A stretch of DNA of 64,000 bases from SXZD01 sp034680345 (GTDB lineage: Bacteria; Pseudomonadota; Gammaproteobacteria; Burkholderiales; Burkholderiaceae_B), in contig JAXISZ010000003.1 of NCBI GenBank assembly GCA_034680345.1, forward strand, positions 77,484 through 141,483. The letters are read 5' to 3'. Each line of letters starts with the position of its first letter. The first letter of the stretch is position 1. The position numbers were made by a program, and so were the translations under genes. This document shows positions 1 to 8,892 of the stretch, one piece after another. The notes under the pieces were generated by a model. The model searched no databases and was not told the DNA's origin. It was given only the letters and a program-made list of their open reading frames with translations.

Positions 1-41
1 TTTTTTTAAGCGTAGAATTCAATTTTTATAAAAAAATACCA

Positions 42-815
42 ATGAGCTTGAACACACAGACAACTAGACCTGTTGCTTTAGTGACAGGGGCAGCAAAACG
101 ATTGGGGAAAGCCATTTCTTTGGGTTTGGCTGAAAAAGGTTGGTCAATTGCCCTGCATTACAATCATTCAATTCAAGAAGCTGAGCAAACTTGTCAAGCT
201 ATTATTGCTAAAGGTGTGCAATGTACCATCCTAAAAGCAGATTTAGCAGATGCTCAACAAGTTTCTTGTTTGGTTGATCAAGCTGCTCAAATAGGACCTT
301 TGCGTTGTTTGGTTAATAATGCGTCGTTGTTTGAATTTGACGAAGCAATAAGCTTTTCGTTTGAATCGCTTAGCCAACACATGATGGCCAATACAGCTGC
401 CCCTATTATTTTAAGCCGAGATTTATATAAACAAATTCCAGATGGTCAGCAAGGTGTTGTGGTGAATTTGTTAGATCAGAAATTAGAAAATTTGAACCCT
501 GACTTTTTGTCTTACACTTTATCAAAATCAGCCCTTTCTACTGCCACAGTTATGCTTGCGCAACAGTTGGCTCCTAGGCTGCGTGTTGTGGGTGTTTGTC
601 CTGGGCTTACATTAATCAATTATTTACAAACAGAAGCACAATTTGAAAAAACCCACAAAATCTCTCCGCTAGGTAGATCCAGTAAACCTGAAGATATTGT
701 ACAGGCGGTGTTGTTTGCAATAGAAAATCAAGCAATGACTGGCACTAATTTGGTAGTGGATGGTGGTCAACATTTGATGAGTTTATCTCGTGACTTTAGT
801 ATGATGAATATATGA
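42..815 (+). CDS. SDR family oxidoreductase, pteridine-reductase-like
   Basis: 257-residue short-chain dehydrogenase. The N-terminal TGAAKRLG nucleotide-binding motif (about residues 15-22) and the NNAS motif (about 92-95) are intact. The catalytic residues follow the pteridine reductase pattern: Asp145, then Tyr158 and Lys162 in YTLSK, where the Asp sits 13 residues before the Tyr as in PTR1, replacing the usual SDR serine. It overlaps folB by 4 bases (ATGA), so the two are co-translated. This supports a role in reducing dihydro-pterin or folate (FolM-like). The substrate is inferred from motif and context, not proven. There is no clear Shine-Dalgarno sequence; ATG at 42 gives a normal SDR N-terminus. 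Confidence 0.8.
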   Translation: MSLNTQTTRPVALVTGAAKRLGKAISLGLAEKGWSIALHYNHSIQEAEQTCQAIIAKGVQCTILKADLADAQQVSCLVDQAAQIGPLRCLVNNASLFEFDEAISFSFESLSQHMMANTAAPIILSRDLYKQIPDGQQGVVVNLLDQKLENLNPDFLSYTLSKSALSTATVMLAQQLAPRLRVVGVCPGLTLINYLQTEAQFEKTHKISPLGRSSKPEDIVQAVLFAIENQAMTGTNLVVDGGQHLMSLSRDFSMMNI

Positions 816-1213
816 CAGATTGGTTTTTACATGATCGCTTGATCAATTGTCGACGAGTTTTTATTCGCGATTTGAATGTTTCGGCTGCAATCGGTGTGTT
901 TTCGCATGAACAGGGTAGAAGTCAGCAAGTGCGAATGAATATTGAGTTTTGGGTGCCAATTGCACAGTCAACAAGTCAGGCTGATCAGTTGGAAGATGTT
1001 GTTGACTATGATTTCGTTCGTCCAGGAATACACTGTTTAGTTGCTCAAGGCCATATTGGTTTGGTTGAAACTTTAGTAGATAAAACAATCGCTTTGGTTT
1101 TAGCCAATCCTAAGGTACTAGCAGCACGTGTTCAAGCTGAAAAAAGTGAAGCGTACCCTGATTGCGCTGGTGTGGGCATTGAGGTTTTTCGTTTTCGCGA
1201 AGCGTCATTATAA
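812..1213 (+). CDS. folB: dihydroneopterin aldolase family protein FolB
   Basis: 133 residues, normal length for FolB. The family converts 7,8-dihydroneopterin to 6-hydroxymethyl-dihydropterin and glycolaldehyde in folate synthesis. Visible family features are the early strand with IGVFSHEQ, the VVDYD segment around residue 64, and the VETLVDK segment carrying the conserved Glu and Lys. The C-terminus ends in a strand with VGIEVFRF. The start codon overlaps the stop of the SDR gene, so both form one pterin-related operon. Some betaproteobacterial FolB paralogues act on other pterins, so the exact substrate is uncertain. Confidence 0.8.
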   Translation: MTDWFLHDRLINCRRVFIRDLNVSAAIGVFSHEQGRSQQVRMNIEFWVPIAQSTSQADQLEDVVDYDFVRPGIHCLVAQGHIGLVETLVDKTIALVLANPKVLAARVQAEKSEAYPDCAGVGIEVFRFREASL

Positions 1214-1222
1214 AATTTGCCT

Positions 1223-3070
1223 ATGATCAGACAAATTTTCTTCTTTTTCGTATTGGCGTTGTGGTCAAATTTAGTTGGAGCCAGCTTCAATACAAAAACG
1301 TCGTATTATGTTGCTGATGAGAGCCTAGATCATGTGCTTCAGGCTTACCAATTTGGAGAATTCAAGGCGTTTAAGGGGGTTTTGAGTTTAGGGTATCAGG
1401 CGTTACCCACTTGGGTTATTTTAGAGGTTTCTGGAGTCACACCTGGTCAAAGTTACTTTTTATCTAGTCGGCCTATTTTTTTAGAAAATCTAGATTTTTA
1501 CGAATTAAAAAATTCAAAAAATTCAAATTTGAATTTCGAATTATTGCATCCGACAAGCGGACAATCCTCAAATGATCATTTTATTACCCGAGATCGTGAC
1601 TCAGTGGTGGTTCGTCCATCTTCAGAAAAAGTAACTTATTTGTTGAGAATTCAAACATCAACGATTTTACTTACACAGTTTGAATTACAAGAGAAAATTG
1701 ATTATCTGCGAGAGCAGGGGAATTTTTCAGCACAAATTGGTTTCTTTTTTGGTATGTCATTAACGCTTTTTGTATTGGTGATATTTATTGGAGTAGGCGT
1801 TACTAGCCAGTTTTATGGTTTATTTATTGCATTTGAATTTGTTTTAGCTACGCTTGTGTTGTCAATGAGCCATGTATTTGCCCCTTTATGGGATGCGCTG
1901 GGTCTGAAGTTAGTGCTTGGTTTTCGTTTATTTTTTCCATTTACCATGATTTGTATGGCAGTATTTAATATCGCTTTGCTGCGATTTTTTAAGGCTCCAT
2001 CAAAAGCAATTAGCGCGCAAACTGCTTTGTTTATAGTTTATTTACTTCTTTTTTTGCTACAAGTCATTTTAGGTGCAACCACCTTTAGCCGTTTGACCGT
2101 GGCTTTTTTAAGCTTAAGTTGTTTAATTTCAACGCTTACACTGGTGAGTATGCGTTTTAAGCATCTGTATTATAAATTTTTTATAATTTTTATTTACGTT
2201 TGTTTGCTATATTTAAGTATTGTGGCCATTGGCAGTACGTGGCTGCGCTGGCCGACAGGGCCATGGATTTTTAATTGGCCGATGTGGGTCATCACTTGTT
2301 TAAGTTTACTGATATTTTTCACAGTTACTTATGAATTAATTTTATTAAGAAATGAACGACAAGAAACCAAAACACTTTTAGCTCTAGAGCAACAAAAAAA
2401 TGAACTTGAAGCGTTAACCAATGCGCAAAATGGAAAATTATTGTCCATGTTGTCTCATGAGTTTAAAAATTCATTGGCAATTATTAATATGGAAATATCT
2501 GTATTACGTGAACAAGGATTGGAGCTTAAGCATTCAAGTAAAGCCATTGAAGACTTACTTTCGATCATTGAACGTTGTATGCTACTTGATAAAGCTGCGC
2601 AACGTTTGTTACACACCCAGATTGAATCTGTTGATTGTGTTGGTTTGGTTAATGAATTAATACGATATAAAGTGAGCAGTCCTCAAATATTTACTGTTGG
2701 GCTAAACCAAGCGCGTGTAATGACCGACGAAAGTATATTGCGAATTATTATTGCCAATTTACTGGATAACGCTTGCAAATATGGGGCAAAGGGCCAGGCT
2801 ATTCGGATTGAATTTGATTGTCTAGACTCTCAACAGGATTTCATTAAAATTAAAATATCAAATCAAGTGGGGGTGTGTGGAAAGCCCGATTGTAGACAAG
2901 TATTTACAAAATATTATCGTTCTGCGGCTGTGATGAATTTTTCTGGTTCTGGTTTAGGCTTATATTTGGTTAATACATTGGTTGGATTAGTTAATGGAGA
3001 TATTCAATACTTAGATGAAGTAGACTGGATTAGCTTTGAATTAAGTTTACCAAAGGCAACATTTTCTTAA
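1223..3070 (+). CDS. membrane sensor histidine kinase with 7TMR-DISM type sensor
   Basis: 615 residues from ATG 1223; a TTG two codons upstream is also in frame. A signal peptide is followed by a periplasmic domain of about 150 residues, then about seven hydrophobic segments (roughly residues 170-385), a coiled linker, and a kinase core. The H-box contains LSHEFKN, the N-box reads ANLLDNACKYG, and the G2 box reads GSGLGLYLV. The G1 box is degenerate, with an Asn-rich stretch where DxGxG would be expected. This architecture is the 7TMR-DISM plus histidine kinase type. The response regulator gene lies 42 bases downstream, so the pair is a two-component system. The signal is unknown. Confidence 0.85.
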   Translation: MIRQIFFFFVLALWSNLVGASFNTKTSYYVADESLDHVLQAYQFGEFKAFKGVLSLGYQALPTWVILEVSGVTPGQSYFLSSRPIFLENLDFYELKNSKNSNLNFELLHPTSGQSSNDHFITRDRDSVVVRPSSEKVTYLLRIQTSTILLTQFELQEKIDYLREQGNFSAQIGFFFGMSLTLFVLVIFIGVGVTSQFYGLFIAFEFVLATLVLSMSHVFAPLWDALGLKLVLGFRLFFPFTMICMAVFNIALLRFFKAPSKAISAQTALFIVYLLLFLLQVILGATTFSRLTVAFLSLSCLISTLTLVSMRFKHLYYKFFIIFIYVCLLYLSIVAIGSTWLRWPTGPWIFNWPMWVITCLSLLIFFTVTYELILLRNERQETKTLLALEQQKNELEALTNAQNGKLLSMLSHEFKNSLAIINMEISVLREQGLELKHSSKAIEDLLSIIERCMLLDKAAQRLLHTQIESVDCVGLVNELIRYKVSSPQIFTVGLNQARVMTDESILRIIIANLLDNACKYGAKGQAIRIEFDCLDSQQDFIKIKISNQVGVCGKPDCRQVFTKYYRSAAVMNFSGSGLGLYLVNTLVGLVNGDIQYLDEVDWISFELSLPKATFS

Positions 3071-3112
3071 TGAGTTATCATTCATACATAATAAACAAAA
3101 CGGGGTATAAAA

Positions 3113-3826
3113 ATGAAAACATCCTTAAATATCGTTATGGTTGAAGACAATGAAGTTTTGCGTAATTTAACTGTTGACTATTTATCTTCTCGTGGCCATC
3201 AGGTTTATGGCTATTGCGCTACAGAGGATTTTGATGATGCGGCCACCGAAAAAAATCATAATGAGGCTGATATTTTTTTATTAGATGTTAACTTGCCAGG
3301 GGAAAATGGCATGTCTCTAGCGCATCGTATTCGCCAACAAAAACCCGATGTTGGAATTATTATGATGACCGCCAGAACCAGTGAAATTGATAAAATCAGT
3401 GGTTATGAAACTGGTGCGGACATTTATTTACCTAAACCATGTTCTTTAGAACAGTTAAATGCAGCAATAGGGGCTTTAGGTCGTAGAGTTTTAACTGATG
3501 ATGCCAACGAAACAATAGATGCAGCGGTGCCTATTGGTTTTTCCTTAAAAACTCTTCAGATTAGCGGTCCTTTTGGTACACGTGAATTAACCGGAACAGA
3601 AGGTCGTTTGATGGATGCATTCTTCGAGGCTGAATCTGGATTACTCACTTATGAGGCCTTAGCAAAATTACTAGGGCGAGTTTACTCTTTTAAAGATTGG
3701 CAAGTTTTTGCCGTAAATGTTACCCGGTTGCGTAAAAAACTTTTAGAGGTTGGTGCTATTACGCGTTGTATTGTTTCAGTACGAAGCGTGGGTTACCAGT
3801 GCTGTATTAAGCTAATTAAAGCCTAA
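3113..3826 (+). CDS. OmpR-family response regulator
   Basis: 237 residues. The receiver domain (about 1-120) has the acidic pocket in VEDNE, the phospho-acceptor Asp in LLDVNLPG, the conserved Thr in MMTA, and Lys in YLPKP. The C-terminal half is a winged helix, ending with the typical RLRKKL recognition region and SVRSVGYQ hairpin. A GGGG(T) purine-rich stretch lies just before the ATG. It is the cognate regulator of the preceding kinase by adjacency. Target genes are not evident. The 155 bases to the convergent TetR gene hold short inverted repeats (3841-3854; 3942-3961) that could act as weak terminators. Confidence 0.85.
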   Translation: MKTSLNIVMVEDNEVLRNLTVDYLSSRGHQVYGYCATEDFDDAATEKNHNEADIFLLDVNLPGENGMSLAHRIRQQKPDVGIIMMTARTSEIDKISGYETGADIYLPKPCSLEQLNAAIGALGRRVLTDDANETIDAAVPIGFSLKTLQISGPFGTRELTGTEGRLMDAFFEAESGLLTYEALAKLLGRVYSFKDWQVFAVNVTRLRKKLLEVGAITRCIVSVRSVGYQCCIKLIKA

Positions 3827-3981
3827 TTAAAACAACGGGCCCAGAAAGCTCTGGTAGACAATCCCAACAATGCGACTGGGGGCCTATGTTTTTTCGCTTA
3901 AAGAAATTAAGTTTCAAAAAGCAGAAAAAGCAAAAAGCCCAACTGGTCGCTAGTCTCCAGTAAAAAAACCTGGGGTTAGTG

Positions 3982-4662
3982 TTAAGTCAGTATGCGCGCT
4001 ACAGCACCAGTTTGGTAATCAACAATAAATTTTTTCACTTCTTGGGCTAAAGCAGAGTTTGGATCCGATTTGGCGCCTCTTGTCTTGCCCATTTTGAATA
4101 ATTTACTGATGCTGGCAAGCATATTTAGCGTATTGCTAATCAGGAAATAAACCAAGGTAGATACATCTTGATTGTTTTTTTTATTACAAGCTTTTTTTAG
4201 CAAAGGAAGAAACACTTCGGTAAGATTACTTATAAATTCTTTGGCAATTTTTTGATAAACGAGACTATTGCTTTGCATTAAAAAAAGCAAATATCGAACG
4301 GATTGCTCACCTTCTGCATGCTTAAAATAAATATTCAAAAATGGATCTATTATTGAATTAATAATGGCTTCGGTCGACTCATGCAAATTTGCACTGGTGA
4401 ATTTAAGTGCTTTTGCCATTTGAGACGATTTTTCAAACTCAGGGGATATGTTGTTCCAAACATACTCTGTCACAGCTTCCAAAAGCCCTTCCTTACTAGA
4501 AAAGTAGTAATAAATTACAGACCGATTATGCTGATTGGCTTCTTTTCTAACTTGAGTTAATGAAACCCCTTCTATACCATTTTCAGAAAATAATTTTAAA
4601 CTGCTCAACACAATGGCACGTCTCGTGTCGTCTTGTCTAAATGGGGGTGTTTGTTTTTTCAT
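3982..4662 (-). CDS. TetR/AcrR family transcriptional regulator
   Basis: 226 residues. The N-terminal 60 residues form a standard TetR helix-turn-helix: an alanine/leucine-rich helix 1, ENGIEGVSLTQV, then SVIYYYFSSKEGLLEAV as helix 3 and the start of helix 4. The remaining residues form an alpha-helical ligand and dimer domain with no recognisable effector signature. It lies downstream of, and codirectional with, the AstE-like deacylase gene, separated by 192 very A+T-rich bases that probably carry its promoter. The regulated genes and ligand cannot be inferred. Confidence 0.8.
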   Translation of the reverse strand: MKKQTPPFRQDDTRRAIVLSSLKLFSENGIEGVSLTQVRKEANQHNRSVIYYYFSSKEGLLEAVTEYVWNNISPEFEKSSQMAKALKFTSANLHESTEAIINSIIDPFLNIYFKHAEGEQSVRYLLFLMQSNSLVYQKIAKEFISNLTEVFLPLLKKACNKKNNQDVSTLVYFLISNTLNMLASISKLFKMGKTRGAKSDPNSALAQEVKKFIVDYQTGAVARILT

Positions 4663-4854
4663 TTTTTTAATGTCTAAGTGTTGTTGTAAAGTGTGAGTAT
4701 AACTCTTTGATAAAACAAGATTATTTTAAATAATTCGTGTTATTTTTATATTGGTAATTTCCCCATTTTATTTATTATTTTTTAATACAATCAGGTACAT
4801 TGATTATGATTTTTTTATTTAAATGGTGACCAACAGTTACTAACGGCTAATTTT

Positions 4855-5826
4855 TTATTCGAAACGGTTTGTTGGTTTAGCGATATAAAACCATTCTTGG
4901 CCAGGAAGTGCATTGGGGTTTGGAAAAACAATGCGGCCATCGTATGGGGCAAGTACTGGGGTACCATCTGCACGGGTTGCAATTAGCTCGTTGGCTTTAA
5001 TTTCATCAAAACTTCGCCAGTTTTTAATAAATTGGTCTTCTGGTGAAAAACGGTCGGTAACTTCAGATAGCCGTAAACCTTCAACTGTTTGAGCATAGTT
5101 TATCTTGTGACCAGAGATCATGCCCAAATGGGCCATAGTATTTAAAATGGCATTAAAAGCCAGTTCTGGGGCTAGCGCATCGTCGTGCTGTCCACACTCC
5201 AGCGTAATTGCGTACCCACCATTTTCTCGCATGTACTCAGTGGTGCCGACACCATACTTTATATTGGCATTAATTGTGTCAATATTCACATCGCCAGTGG
5301 CTTGTCTTTGCAAACGATTAGCAACCCCATTGGCATAGGTTTCTAGCCAGCCATCAACCAGTCGACTAACCCCAAGGCATCTAGCTAGCGCCTCTTCTTC
5401 TTGAGAAAATTGAAAAGGTTCTAAGCGATCTGTATTGTCGTGTGGGCCTACCATAGCAAATGGGACACCCGGGGTGTGAAAAGAATGTAAATCAAGTAAA
5501 ACGTCATGCGATGCCAATATGGGACATAACCAGTTGGCTATTTTATCCTCAAAATCAATAGGTTCTTTGCGTGGATAAAGATTTCGATTTAAGTTGCGGT
5601 CGCCCATGCGCTGTTTTTTTTCGTAAGCCAAGGGGTTGGTAATCGGGATAAAAGTCACCCAACCTCGGTCCAACTTTAAGTTACCCTCTTCAAGAATTTT
5701 AATAATCCGATTAATAGCAACGGTGCCACAAATTTCGTTGCCATGCACTGCACCTGTAACAATTAATCGAGGACTAGGGGCTGTTGTAAAGCGAGGGCTT
5801 ACAAATTGTATTGATTTAAAAAGCAT
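4855..5826 (-). CDS. succinylglutamate desuccinylase/aspartoacylase family protein
   Basis: 323 residues, the length of AstE-type enzymes. It is a zinc-dependent deacylase of the M14-like fold. The zinc ligands are visible: His28 and Glu31 in GAVHGNE, and His114 in LLDLHS. A DRNLNRN motif near residues 76-82 matches the substrate-binding segment of the family, and the Glu in ITLECGQHD is the probable catalytic base. The C-terminal part is a beta-rich domain. No other arginine succinyltransferase-pathway gene is nearby, so succinylglutamate as substrate is not supported; an N-acyl amino acid or related amide is possible. It probably acts in the cytoplasm, as no signal peptide is present. Confidence 0.75.
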   Translation of the reverse strand: MLFKSIQFVSPRFTTAPSPRLIVTGAVHGNEICGTVAINRIIKILEEGNLKLDRGWVTFIPITNPLAYEKKQRMGDRNLNRNLYPRKEPIDFEDKIANWLCPILASHDVLLDLHSFHTPGVPFAMVGPHDNTDRLEPFQFSQEEEALARCLGVSRLVDGWLETYANGVANRLQRQATGDVNIDTINANIKYGVGTTEYMRENGGYAITLECGQHDDALAPELAFNAILNTMAHLGMISGHKINYAQTVEGLRLSEVTDRFSPEDQFIKNWRSFDEIKANELIATRADGTPVLAPYDGRIVFPNPNALPGQEWFYIAKPTNRFE

Positions 5827-5982
5827 TGTTGAATCCTGTTTAACGGATAAAAATTTTTAGATTTCTTGTGTCTTTGTTTTATGTTTTTATTTTGTAAATT
5901 TTATAAGGCTCAATAAAAATGAGTAAACTTTAAAAAAACCAACAAGAAACATCATCAACCATGCTAGGCATGGTAATGGCCA

Positions 5983-6549
5983 TCATTTTTCAATCATATC
6001 GCTTTCTAACAAATTTGGGGTAACATCCTCAGATAATATAGATTTTATGATTTTATAAAGACTTCGTGCGGATTTAGGTGGCTTATTTTTAATTTTCTCT
6101 AGTTTGGCATTCCGAATTAAACTGTGTAAGTCAAAGCCTGTGGCTTGGGGGTGTTTTGTAAGGAACTCATTCAGTGCATTGGTGTCCCCTAATAATTGGT
6201 CTCGCCATTGTTCGGCTGCGTGCATTTGGGAAACTTCAAGGCGTTGATCTAGCGTTTCACCCTCTATCCATTGGGCTAGAGACTCACCGTCTTCACTGCG
6301 CATAACCTTCCCAATCAATTGTAGTTGTCGGCGTTTAGCCTCATGGCTTTTAATTTTTTGGTATTGCGCAATAACCTCAAGTAAACTAGGGGATGCAGGG
6401 CTGCGTCGAAGTTTATCGATTGGCATGGCAGCCAGCGTTTTCCCTAGTTTTTGTAAGCTTTCTACATGCCTTTTTAAGGCGGATTTGCTGGCCTTTTCTG
6501 GTGAGTTGTTTAGTTGTGTTTCTATTGATGTTGGTAATAAATTTCTCAT
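5983..6549 (-). CDS. darP: ribosome-associated protein DarP (YjgA, DUF615)
   Basis: 188 residues from ATG 6549 (MRNLLP); a longer frame to 6618 would run into pmbA and lacks family similarity. DarP/YjgA is a small helical factor that associates with late 50S ribosomal intermediates. Typical features are the basic SKSALKRHVESLQKLG segment near the N-terminus, the RRQLQLIGKVMR segment in the middle, and the LIRNAKLEK segment near the end. It is divergent from pmbA with about 30 bases between starts, the same arrangement as yjgA/pmbA in other Proteobacteria. Confidence 0.85.
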   Translation of the reverse strand: MRNLLPTSIETQLNNSPEKASKSALKRHVESLQKLGKTLAAMPIDKLRRSPASPSLLEVIAQYQKIKSHEAKRRQLQLIGKVMRSEDGESLAQWIEGETLDQRLEVSQMHAAEQWRDQLLGDTNALNEFLTKHPQATGFDLHSLIRNAKLEKIKNKPPKSARSLYKIIKSILSEDVTPNLLESDMIEK

Positions 6550-6579
6550 GGGCTGTATATTACGGGTTTTAAAACAAAA

Positions 6580-7959
6580 ATGGGTTATCAAATGACATTT
6601 GCATATAGTAAGGAACAATTAAAATATTTGGTGGAATTTGCATTGCAGCATGCCACACAATTGGGAGCAAGTGATGCGGCCGCAGATGTTTCCGAAAGCT
6701 CTGGTTTATCAGTTAATGTGCGTATGGGGCAGGTAGAAACCATTGAAAATACTCGGGATAAATCGTTTAGTATCACAGTTTATCAGGGTCAGCGACGTGG
6801 CCATGCCTCCTCCTCTGATTTTACTGAAAGCGCTATTTTACAAACCATTCAAGCTGCAATCGACATTGCTCGTTTTACTGCGGTTGACGAATTTGCGGGA
6901 TTGCCTGAATCTGAATTATTAGAAAAAAACCCCCGTGATTTAGATTTATACCATCCTTGGCATCTCAGTTCAGATGAAGCCATTTCATTGTCCTTAACTG
7001 CAGAACAGGCCGCTTTAAACTTGGATAAGCGCATTCGCAACTCCGATGGTGCAAATGTTAGCACCGAAAGTGGGCAGTTTATGGCAGGCAATACCCGGGG
7101 GTTTTTGGCGGGTTATCCATACAGTCGGCATTCACTTTCTGTATCTCCGATTGCTCAAAGTAAGAAAAATGACATGGCTACAATGCAACGTGATTACTGG
7201 TATACCACGGCTCGTTGTCACACTCAATTGTCTAGTCCTGATCATGTTGGACAATATGCTGCACAGCGGGCCTTAGCAAGGCTTAATCCTAAAACAATCC
7301 CCACTCAACAATGTCCAGTATTGTTTGAAGCTCCATTGGCTGCTGGTTTATTGGGTGGTTTTGTTCAGGCTATTTCTGGTTCGAGTTTGTACCGAAAATC
7401 TACATTTTTATTAGACAGTTTAGGTAAAAAAGTATTTCCTGATCATATTCAGATTTATGAAGACCCATTTATTGCACAGGCTATGGGTTCTTCTTCGTTT
7501 GATGAAGAAGGTGTTAGCACGCAACAACGATACGTTGTCAAAAATGGTGAGGTTTTAGGGTACTTTTTGTCTTGTTATTCGGCGAAAAAATTAGGTATGA
7601 AAACCACAGGTCATGCAGGTGGCTCTCATAATTTACGTTTAACCAGCCGGTTGACCGACAGCAAGGACAATTTATCATCTATGATCAAAAAAATGCAGCG
7701 TGGTTTGCTGGTGACAGAGTTATTAGGCCAAGGGGTTAATTACATTACGGGTGATTACTCACGGGGCGCATTTGGGTATTGGGTTGAAAATGGAGAAATT
7801 GCCTATCCGGTACAAGAATTAACTATAGCGGGTAATTTAAAAGACATGTTCAAATCTATAGTGGCGGTGGGGGCAGATGAGTTTAACCGCGGTAGTAAGT
7901 CTATCGGTAGCGTTTTGATCGAATCTATGACTGTAGCCAGTGGAGTGAAAGTAGATTAG
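6580..7959 (+). CDS. pmbA: metalloprotease PmbA (TldE)
   Basis: 459 residues, about the usual PmbA length. PmbA/TldE pairs with TldD to form a heterodimeric metallopeptidase that degrades unfolded peptides and matures some microcins. The N-terminal domain and the C-terminal domain with NYITGDYSRGAFGYWVENG and TIAGNLKDM match the family. PmbA itself lacks the zinc-binding HExxxH motif, which sits in TldD, and no such motif is present here. tldD is not in this window. The ATG at 6580 lies divergent to darP; an internal ATG at 6592 is an alternative start. Confidence 0.88.
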   Translation: MGYQMTFAYSKEQLKYLVEFALQHATQLGASDAAADVSESSGLSVNVRMGQVETIENTRDKSFSITVYQGQRRGHASSSDFTESAILQTIQAAIDIARFTAVDEFAGLPESELLEKNPRDLDLYHPWHLSSDEAISLSLTAEQAALNLDKRIRNSDGANVSTESGQFMAGNTRGFLAGYPYSRHSLSVSPIAQSKKNDMATMQRDYWYTTARCHTQLSSPDHVGQYAAQRALARLNPKTIPTQQCPVLFEAPLAAGLLGGFVQAISGSSLYRKSTFLLDSLGKKVFPDHIQIYEDPFIAQAMGSSSFDEEGVSTQQRYVVKNGEVLGYFLSCYSAKKLGMKTTGHAGGSHNLRLTSRLTDSKDNLSSMIKKMQRGLLVTELLGQGVNYITGDYSRGAFGYWVENGEIAYPVQELTIAGNLKDMFKSIVAVGADEFNRGSKSIGSVLIESMTVASGVKVD

Positions 7960-8220
7960 TATAGGTTACATAAATACCTAAAAAGAGTTAACCTAAAAAA
8001 AAGTCTCTAAAACAGGTGGTTACTTTGAACGGTCTCACTCATTTTTATCACATAACAATGATTGGCGTAATTATTGCAGATCAAATCATGGAGTAGATTC
8101 ACTGTTTTGGTTGATTTGCCTAATTACTTTAAATATTTTTGCTAAGCAAAATGCACACGTATTTTTGCGAGTTGAATATTGAGCCGACGCTGTTTGTAGA
8201 ATTAATTTTATTGAGGTCAT

Positions 8221-8892
8221 ATGTTAAGAGTCTTCATCGTAGATGATCATCCCATACTTGCCATGGCATTGCGAGACTTGCTGTGCTCTAGGTATCCTGA
8301 TTTAGAGGTTAAATTGTTTAGTCGGCTTACTCCGGCTTTAGAGCATGCTAATTTTGAGCAGCCGGATATGGTTATTTTAGATCCAGGTTTACCTGAGGGG
8401 GCGCCTGAGCAAAATATAGAATTAGCATTGGATGCTTTACAAGAAACAACCCTAATTGTTCTGTCTGGTAACGATCAAGTTTTAGAAGAGGTGGCTCCCC
8501 GTTACCTTAATCTTGAATTTCTATCAAAGTCAGTTTCACAAGATCGCCTATTCTCTATACTTGAAACTTCATTAAATCAGGTTCGAAGAGCCTCTTGGGC
8601 TCATCATATGGCTGAAAAACAAAATAATCCAAGTCATGCAGCTGCGCAAGAAATGGCGATTAGTCAGCGTATTTCTCGAATTACTGATCGGCAAATTATT
8701 GTTTTACATCGTATTGCTAAGGGTGAGTCTAATCATGAGATTGCTCGCGCACTTAATTTATCACCCGAAACAGTTAAAACCCATGTTCGTAGTATTTTGG
8801 CTCGTTTGAATGCTCGCAATCGCCTAGAAGCAGCTATGTTATATCGCAGTTGGAAAGAACCCAAAAATATTGGCGAGGCCATTCTAAAATGA
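8221..8892 (+). CDS. LuxR/NarL-family response regulator
   Basis: 223 residues. The receiver domain begins with VDDHP, has the phospho-acceptor Asp in VILDPGLPEG and the conserved Lys in LSKS. The C-terminal helix-turn-helix (about residues 155-215) carries GESNHEIARAL, SPETVKTHV and SILARLNARNR, the standard LuxR recognition helix. The ATG is preceded by TGAGGTC, a good ribosome binding site. Its stop overlaps the start of the kinase gene (ATGA), so they form one operon. The preceding 261 bases hold a 7-bp inverted repeat (7962-7968 with 7989-7995) and probably the promoter. Confidence 0.85.
   Translation: MLRVFIVDDHPILAMALRDLLCSRYPDLEVKLFSRLTPALEHANFEQPDMVILDPGLPEGAPEQNIELALDALQETTLIVLSGNDQVLEEVAPRYLNLEFLSKSVSQDRLFSILETSLNQVRRASWAHHMAEKQNNPSHAAAQEMAISQRISRITDRQIIVLHRIAKGESNHEIARALNLSPETVKTHVRSILARLNARNRLEAAMLYRSWKEPKNIGEAILK

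Noticed and set aside
5120..5860. Plus-strand open frames across the AstE-like gene
   Set aside because: They lie antisense to a well-supported gene and have no ribosome binding site or family features.
7962..7995. 7-bp inverted repeat after pmbA as a terminator
   Set aside because: It is followed by A residues, not T, on the strand of pmbA, and the loop is 20 bases.
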